Shown piece after piece: positions 59,640 through 64,000 of a DNA stretch of 64,000 nucleotides; position 1 is the stretch's first letter, and every line of letters starts with the position of its first letter. The stretch covers positions 10,070,501-10,134,500 of the forward strand of contig OX359286.1 of NCBI GenBank assembly GCA_947179155.2, written 5' to 3'. The notes beneath the pieces were generated by a model. The model searched no databases. It was not told the origin of the DNA and saw only the letters and a program-made list of their open reading frames with translations. The DNA is from Hedera helix. Taxonomy: Eukaryota > Streptophyta > Magnoliopsida > Apiales > Araliaceae. The position numbers were made by a program, and so were the translations under genes.

Positions 59640-60907
59640 AATCGTCATGGTATCTAATATTCATCTTCTTGAAGTGACGATCAAATTACTTTTGAGTTAA
59701 AACTTTATTAAATGGATCTGCTATTTTGTCAAGAGAGTCAAAATGCTCCAAGCTGACATCTCTTCTTTCAATGATATCTCTAATCAAATGAAATAGCCGC
59801 AACACGTGTTTGAATTTCTAATGAGACTTGGGTTCCTTGGCTTGTGCAACAGCTCTTGTGTTGTCACAAAAAAGGTACTAGTCATTGAATATTAGGAACC
59901 AATCCAAGTTTTGTAAAGAACTTCTTTATCCAAATAGCCTCATTTGTAGCTTCACTTGGTGTTATGTACTCTGCCTTTATCATTGAATCAACAACTGTTT
60001 ACCGTTTGGAACTTTTCTAACTTACTATGCCACCGTTTAGGGTAAACACATAACCCAAAACGGATTTACTGTCATCTCGGTTAGTTTAAAAAATTGAGTT
60101 TGTATAACTCTCTAGTTTCAAATCAGACCCACCGTAGATAAGAAATGTATCATTAGTTCTTCTTAAGTACTTTAGGATATTTTTCACTACCTTCTAGTGT
60201 TTTTCTCCATGATTAGACCGATATCTGCTTGTTACACTAAGTGCATGAGCAACATTAGGTATTGTACATATCATCCCGTACATGATAGATCCTATTGCTG
60301 AGGTATAAGGAATCTTACTCATACGGTCTCTCTCTTCAGGTGTCTTTGGGGCTTGCTTCTTGGAGAGATGTATTCTAGGACCCATCAGCATGAGCCCTTT
60401 CTTGGAATCTTCTATGCTAAACTTCTTTAGCATTGAATCAATGCACATTCCTTGGGACAAGTCAAGCATCCTTTTAGATCTATCTCTATAGATCTTTATC
60501 CCCAAAATATAAGATGCTTCTCCCAAGTCTTTCATGGAAAAATGTTTAGATAACCAAATCTTGATTGATTGTAGCTTTGGAACATCATTCCTTATTAGTA
60601 ATATATCATCAACATATAATACTAGGAATGTGACAATGCTCCCACTAACCTTCTTGTACACACATGGCTCATCCTCGTTTTTGATAAAATTAAATTCTTT
60701 GATTGTCTCATCAAAACGGATGTTCTATCTTCGAGAAACTTGCTTTAATCCATAGATGGATCGTTGTAGCTTACATACTTGATTTGTTCCAACCTTTGAA
60801 ACAAATCCCTCTGGCTATATCATATATACATCATCTTATAGTTTTCTATTGAGGAATACCATTTTCACATCCATTTGCCAAATCTCATAGTCGTGATAAG
60901 CTGCAAT
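59640..60907 (-). pseudogene. Ty1/copia reverse transcriptase and RNase H remnant
   Basis: The RT active site LYVDDILLIRND and the block MKDLGEASYILGIKIYRDRS lie in 60194-60661 on the - strand. The frame extends right with RSIYGLKQ and YEIWQMDVKMVFLN up to 60907, where a gypsy-type LTR interrupts it. Decayed RNase H follows to the left (KAEYI block, about 59960). Several stops. Confidence 0.88.
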
Positions 60908-63900
60908 TGTGATGACCCCGAATTCGGGTCCCTTGAACCTCGGATCCGCTTCAACACGAGTACACCCTTTTCCTTATTATTCAAGAATTACAACAATATT
61001 ATAATTGCTAAATAATCATTTATTTATAATTTTACAACATCTCTTTCTATTCCAGAATCGTAATCTTTATACAATCCTAGTATGTCTCAATGTCATACAT
61101 GATACAATATTCTATTACAATCAATTTGAGTATTTAACACTCACATAACATACCAACTAAGTCTTATACTACACCATCATTTACTTGTCTAATTCGGATT
61201 GATATCCATAATAGACATTTAGATCTTCAGTGAAAGTAATATGTTTTCTTGTTCCTTGTTCTTTATCGAAAACTTCGAATAACTTGCACTATTTGAAAAT
61301 GTTGGTTTAAGCAAGAGTGAACACGACGGCTCAACAAGTTTAACAGTTATACATAACACATTACATGCTTCACATAATATACATGCTTTGTATCTTATTC
61401 CTACATCAGGCTTTTCATATTAATAATACTTCATACCTCTTATGCATCACATACAATAATCAACTAGCACTTAGCAAATCATGCTTCATTCTTGTGCATA
61501 GTTTTCATGTAGTTATACCACATGCTGCTCATCTACAATAAATATCATCAATATATCTTTATATTATCAATTTAAATCACATTATAGCATATTAATGCAT
61601 ATAGGAGCAAGTTCTGAAAAACTTGTTTGATTCGCTTCTACCATATGCTTATTTGCATTTTTCGTTCAACCTACAATTTATATATAAAATCGACATAATC
61701 TTTAGTTACAATGACTATTAATTAGTTTTAACTTAAGACCTTAACTTCAAATTATTAATTAACTCTTTAGTTGTCCAACAAATGAACCTTTACGTTTCGG
61801 ACAAAAACCCTAGCCCAACAAACCCAGTTGGACATATCAGTAAACTTAACCAACTTACACATTCACTACACGTTCTTCGTACGACTTACTTTTAATAAGT
61901 TGACTAAAATTTAGTCACAAATTGACTATTTACATCGGTTTAATTTAATTAAACATTCTTCTTTTACATAACTTAATGATTCAGACATTTAATAATGTAC
62001 CAAATACTTCAAAATATTATCTACCTTTGATAATATACAACTACATTCAAATATTATTAACCATTTAATAATATTTTAATCACTTATTAATATTATTAAT
62101 TATTTTATAATATTTTAATCCCTTAATAATATTATTAGTCATTTAATAATATATTACTCACTTATTAATATTATTAACCATTTAATAATATTTTACTCAC
62201 ATATTAATATTATTAATCATTTAATAATATTTTAATCACATATTAATATTATTAACCATTTAATAATATTTTAATCACATATTATTATTATTAACCATTT
62301 AATAATATTTTAATCACTTATTAATATTATTAACTATTTAATAATATTTTAATCATTTACAAATGTCCTTAATTATTTAATAACATTTTCATTAAATACC
62401 AATGTTATTATTCATTTAGTAACCTTTTAATCTCATAATAATATTTTAATAATATTTAAACCATACAAATAGTTAACTTTTTAATAGTGTTAACCTTAGT
62501 CTTTATTTTATACCTTTAACTACCAATTAGTCACTAATAGACTTTGTATATATATTAGTTTAATATTCAAACACATTTATTTTACAAGTTTATCTTAGGT
62601 TTTAAGTCCCTAATGGTGTTTCGCTTAGACTTTTCATTAACCGATAAGTTAAATCGGAGTTTCGACTTGATAAAACTTTAAAATATCAAAATTTTGACTT
62701 TTTAACACAGTACCAGTGCTGGCGGCGCTCGTTTTGACTACTCGGACCTCTTTTACTAAAACTGTCATAACTTCTTCATTTCAAAACATTTTGGGGTGAT
62801 CCTTGAGTCCATTCTCATCAGAATTTCCTCATACAACTTTCCTTTAGAACACAAATCCAAATTCTGAAAGGAACTGGACTAAAAACTGCTTGCAATGATA
62901 AAGTGAAAACTAACTTCACAAATCCTTGGTTTTAATGGTTTAAACTTGAATAAAATAAACTCTACACATCCAAATGACATCAACTTAGTGTTGTTGTCTT
63001 CCTAACTTCTGGTTTTATAACATTTCATGGTTCAATCACATTTTTGAAAATGTTTTGACAATAAATTTAAGATCGAACCATCTAGGGCTTTACTGGTAAC
63101 ACAGTATGGAATTTTCTTCCATTTATTTGCATACCACACATACCAATACTTGTATTAAACATACTAAACCATGAATTTACCTATATATCATAGATTTGAA
63201 TTTCTAGAGTATCAAAATAACTTTTGATCGGTTAAAAATATATTTTAACCATTCAAATCATATCTAAACTATAAAAATAAATTAAAAACGGGTTAGAACA
63301 CTTTTTAACCTTTTATACATGAATACTCTCCTTCCTCTTAACATGATCTTGGCTTGTGACTCTTCATTAACTATCCTCTAGCAATCTCCTGGGTGGATCT
63401 TCAACTCACAAGAGTTTGCTTGCTTTTTTCTCAAAGAAGCTCTCTTTTCTCTCTAGCAATGCTAGACAAATGACTAACCAACATGAAGCATTGGTGTAGT
63501 ACTTTATATATAGCACTTTGCTAATCTCACGTTAACCTTCCTAATTAACTAGCATTGGTCAATTTATGAGCTAATTGTGATTACTATTGGAGTGAATGAC
63601 TAGTTGATGAACATTTTGATTGACCATATGAATGACTAGGGTTGGTGGGGAGTTGCTAAACCACTTTGCACTCAAAAATCAACTAACAAGCAAGCTTTAT
63701 GACCATGTGGGCCCCAAAATTCGGGATTGCTATTTAATACACAAATTTAGCTTTATTTTTATATCCTATATCATTATATAATTATCCATATCCTATATCA
63801 TTATATAATTATCCATATATATATATATACACTAATATATATACATTGACCACAATTTTGACTACCATTTGGGCTCCACATTGGACTACAGGATTTAATA

Positions 63901-64000
63901 TATTGGGCTCATTCAATTAATTGGTTTGGGCTCACTTTAATTATTACATTGAGCTAACATTAAATACCCTATGTTCTATTTAATTAAAACAAGCATTGAG
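60908..64000 (-). mobile_element. Ty3/gypsy-type LTR sequence inserted in the copia frame
   Basis: Begins tgtgatgaccccgaattcgg, the complement of an LTR 3' end of the type seen at 47534. It shares with 43782-47534 a degenerate atgaag-rich stretch (61360-61520, complement) and the block caagtttttcagaac (complement near 61614-61630). A second cccgaattttgggg box lies at about 63713-63725 (complement). The right boundary and target duplication are not found, so it probably continues past the window. Confidence 0.65.
62040..62355 (+). repeat. 39-bp minisatellite, about 8 units
   Basis: Unit built on attaatattattaaccattt followed by aataatattttaatcac; successive units are 39 bp apart (for example 62173 and 62212). 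A few flanking units are more diverged. It lies within the gypsy-type LTR. Confidence 0.9.

Noticed and set aside
62040..62355. CRISPR-like array
   Set aside because: Units are contiguous with no unique spacers, there are no cas genes, and the genome is a plant. It is a minisatellite.

Overview
This is a stretch of plant nuclear genome, most likely from a eudicot. It is AT-rich and dominated by plant LTR retrotransposons and MITEs. It carries two recognisable single-copy-type genes that converge on each other, both with GT-AG introns swollen by transposons. There is no prokaryotic or organellar gene content and no RNA gene that I can recognise. The species cannot be named from the sequence alone.

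Left third (1-22567, + strand): the 3' half of a BTAF1/MOT1 gene, called RGD3 in Arabidopsis. It encodes the Swi2/Snf2-family ATPase that removes TATA-binding protein from DNA. Thirteen exons join in one open frame of 970 codons plus stop: a DUF3535/HEAT-repeat part, then both helicase lobes. The 5' half lies outside the window. Two introns are enlarged. One (7.7 kb) holds a 4.8-kb chromovirus-type Ty3/gypsy element with a perfect 5-bp target duplication and no reverse transcriptase. The other (7.0 kb) holds an antisense, 5'-truncated Ty1/copia element and a nested Stowaway-type MITE.

Intergenic gap (22.6-25.5 kb): a frameshifted LINE-type RNase H remnant, an (AAT)n tract and diverged MITE-like repeats.

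Right part (25466-55592, - strand): a complete three-exon gene for a type II membrane nucleotide-diphospho-sugar transferase (PF03407, GT77-like, similar to At4g15970). It spans about 30 kb for a 365-residue protein because intron 1 is 27,019 bp long. That intron holds a deeply nested retrotransposon stack. Copia element A was entered by a related long-LTR copia element B (35221-52442, TSD gatct). The 3' LTR of B was in turn entered by a gypsy-type LTR element (43782-47534, TSD tcaaa) and a solo LTR (48344-50634, TSD ttaag). Element B also carries a precise 4.1-kb internal inversion that splits its 5' LTR. A hAT-type MITE with a perfect 8-bp TSD, a CACTA-type MITE and two Stowaway-type MITEs lie in the same intron.

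Right edge (55.6-64 kb): the 5' flank of the transferase, then an LTR-like block, a copia RT/RNase H remnant on the - strand, and a gypsy-type LTR inserted into that copia frame. This LTR carries a 39-bp minisatellite.

I found no unknown multi-gene system. The unusual content is structural: very long TE-filled introns in genes whose reading frames remain intact, a four-level insertion hierarchy readable from target-site duplications, and a scar-free inversion inside one element.
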